A DNA stretch of 35,402 nucleotides, from positions 1 to 35,402 of the forward strand of contig JAFRJX010000001.1 of assembly GCA_017432025.1 (NCBI GenBank), given 5' to 3'. Below, in pieces: positions 34,206 through 35,402 of this stretch; the stretch's first letter is position 1; each line of letters begins with the position of its first letter. A program made the translations under genes and the position numbers. This stretch comes from Candidatus Saccharimonadota bacterium. GTDB taxonomy: Bacteria > Patescibacteriota > Saccharimonadia > Saccharimonadales > Saccharimonadaceae. Below the pieces are notes generated by a model that ran no database searches, was not told where the DNA came from, and saw nothing but the letters and a program-made list of their open reading frames with translations.

Positions 34206-35314
34206 CTTCCGATTTTTGCAAAATCAATTGAGTAAACTAGATCGTCTTCTTTTGTGATTCGAACTGAATCAATGCCGTATTTTTCTAACATCTCATATGT
34301 AATTAATTCTTGTGGATCAATTTTAAAGACGTCGTCAATGAGCCAATGGCCTAAATCCTTGTTTGGGTTTGTCATCAATGCTTTGTCACCTTGCTGGCAT
34401 ATTTTTGCTGATAATTCTTTGCCATTTGGAAGAATAAGTTTAAATGGTTGGTCACTAGGCGGGAAAAACGGCCTGAACTTTCTGTTGAATTCTTTCGAAA
34501 TTGCAATGTATGCTTCATAAATATCTCGTTTTCTTCCACCAGAAAACCTTGCGTTAAGGGCTGCTTTTTCTTGGACATATTTCCCACGCTCTTTCGTAAA
34601 AGTGTATAGTGGTAGGAAAACATGTTCTTTTTCTTTTTGCAGTTCTCCGGCAAAAACTATTTCACCGTCTTTTGAGTTTAGAATTCTTTGTTCTAGGAGT
34701 AGGAAAGGATCTTCGATAATTTTAACCTTAACGGTATCAAGAATTTGAATATTCTTAAAATCTTTATATAATGTACTTTTTGACGTATTAAATGAATAAT
34801 TATTCTTTCTGTCGTTGAATGTAATTATGTTCCTGTTCTTTTTTATGCTGTTAATTTTGTCGATGTCAATTAATTCGAGCGGACATTCTGCGACTTTGAT
34901 AATACCTTTGTCACGGATAGTGCAATGATACACCATCTTATTCAGATCGTAAGTGCGCATTGTAAACAGTATCCTATCATTACGTAACTGCGAAACGTAT
35001 TTAACCATTTCCTCTGTTTTTAAATTTTCATACATTGGTTTTTGAGAATTAAATTCAGCAATCTTTTGAAGATTGGACCCAACCCATGTTTTTATGCCTA
35101 TGCCAGTATGGCCTTTTCTCGCATCGGCAGTAATATCTGAGCGCGAAAGGTTTTCTGCGTCTAGATACTTACAAAAAACGTTTTCCGTTACGCGAGATGC
35201 TAGATATGGTCTTTCGCTGCTGGAAAAAAGGTTAGATAGTGATCCTATTAGCGCAAGCATTTTTTTATAATAATTCTTTTCAAAGTCTGTATTATCTGAT
35301 TCGTAGAAGGTCAT
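34121..35314 (-). CDS. Putative type II restriction endonuclease paired with the methyltransferase
   Basis: 397 residues, AT-rich and rich in Lys/Asn/Ile. I cannot name the family with certainty. Assignment as the restriction partner rests on its convergent position beside the methyltransferase, its size, the lack of membrane segments, and a conserved-looking segment SRSDITADARKGHTGIGIKT (about 57-76). That segment has acidic residues before a beta strand ending in I-K-T, as in nuclease cores. No HKD motif is seen. The ATG follows AAGGAATAATT. The last 85 bp overlap the methyltransferase 3' end on the opposite strand. Its Ser/Asp-rich C-terminus is probably set by that overlap. Confidence 0.7.
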   Translation of the reverse strand: MTFYESDNTDFEKNYYKKMLALIGSLSNLFSSSERPYLASRVTENVFCKYLDAENLSRSDITADARKGHTGIGIKTWVGSNLQKIAEFNSQKPMYENLKTEEMVKYVSQLRNDRILFTMRTYDLNKMVYHCTIRDKGIIKVAECPLELIDIDKINSIKKNRNIITFNDRKNNYSFNTSKSTLYKDFKNIQILDTVKVKIIEDPFLLLEQRILNSKDGEIVFAGELQKEKEHVFLPLYTFTKERGKYVQEKAALNARFSGGRKRDIYEAYIAISKEFNRKFRPFFPPSDQPFKLILPNGKELSAKICQQGDKALMTNPNKDLGHWLIDDVFKIDPQELITYEMLEKYGIDSVRITKEDDLVYSIDFAKIGSYEAFMDSSEIDSTGIVDNAGSDGTLDS

Positions 35315-35340
35315 AATTATTCCTTATTGTTTCCATGATT

Positions 35341-35346
35341 ATTCTA
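35341..35346 (-). promoter_or_regulatory. -10 box of the putative restriction gene
   Basis: TAGAAT on the minus strand (35341-35346), giving a ~20-nt leader with AAGGAA before the ATG at 35314. The -35 would lie near 35364-35369 and is not clear. Confidence 0.5.
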
Positions 35347-35402
35347 CCATAAATAAGACTAGCTTAAAAACACCTATGGTTATTTCTTTAATATATACAA
35401 TA

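Overview
The window reads as a compact chromosome segment from a Patescibacteria/CPR bacterium, most consistent with Saccharibacteria (TM7). The grounds are tiny intergenic gaps (none above 300 bp), abundant FISUMP-type surface proteins, an RNase J with a long basic N-terminal extension, many genes whose -10 box sits 6-7 nt before the ATG, and no biosynthetic genes. UGA acts as a stop (ends of the genes at 20325-20915 and 26522-27508) and no in-frame UGA was noticed, so the recoded Gracilibacteria/Absconditabacteria code does not apply. The lineage is inferred, not proven.

Layout. 1-600: 3' end of 23S rRNA, spacer, 5S rRNA and terminators. 622-3725: two paralogous single-pass membrane proteins with a pseudopilin-like extracellular C-terminal domain. 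3726-6515: an island of five small multi-pass membrane protein genes, three of them clear paralogues, each with its own extended -10 promoter, an unusual AGGGGGT ribosome binding site and usually its own terminator. 6562-9946: nusA and an RNase J gene, divergent, with interleaved promoters. 9965-13494: operon of a membrane O-acyltransferase with an SGNH domain, a coiled-coil membrane protein and thioredoxin reductase, followed by tRNA-Leu(UAA). 13625-22395: surface-protein region with a 2197-residue protein carrying seven FISUMP domains, a small secreted protein, and a second FISUMP protein. 22417-25008: operon GT8 glycosyltransferase, PlsC-like acyltransferase, GT8 glycosyltransferase. 25005-27508 (minus): small membrane protein, tRNA-Cys(GCA), EamA-type transporter, Na+/Ca2+ exchanger. 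27632-28363: tRNA-Gly(GCC) and a further secreted protein. 28416-33024: lemA, htpX, a membrane protein and ligA. 33057-35314: a likely acquired cassette of a cytosine-5 DNA methyltransferase and a convergent overlapping gene that is probably its restriction enzyme.

How it fits together. Much of the coding capacity serves the cell surface: secreted proteins with a shared N-terminal beta-rich domain, FISUMP domains with predicted disulfides, pilin-like proteins, glycosyl- and acyltransferases, and envelope quality control (LemA/HtpX). This suits a small host-attached bacterium that interacts through its surface. Core information genes (rRNA, nusA, RNase J, ligA, three tRNAs) lie between these blocks. 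Two start-signal classes coexist: predicted leaderless mRNAs, mostly surface, membrane and glycan genes, and genes with conventional Shine-Dalgarno leaders.

The points most worth a second look are the tRNA-Gly with a swapped 19-56 tertiary pair, the DNA ligase with no zinc-finger cysteines, the paired loss of two cysteines in one FISUMP subtype, the membrane-protein cassette island, and the leaderless promoters.
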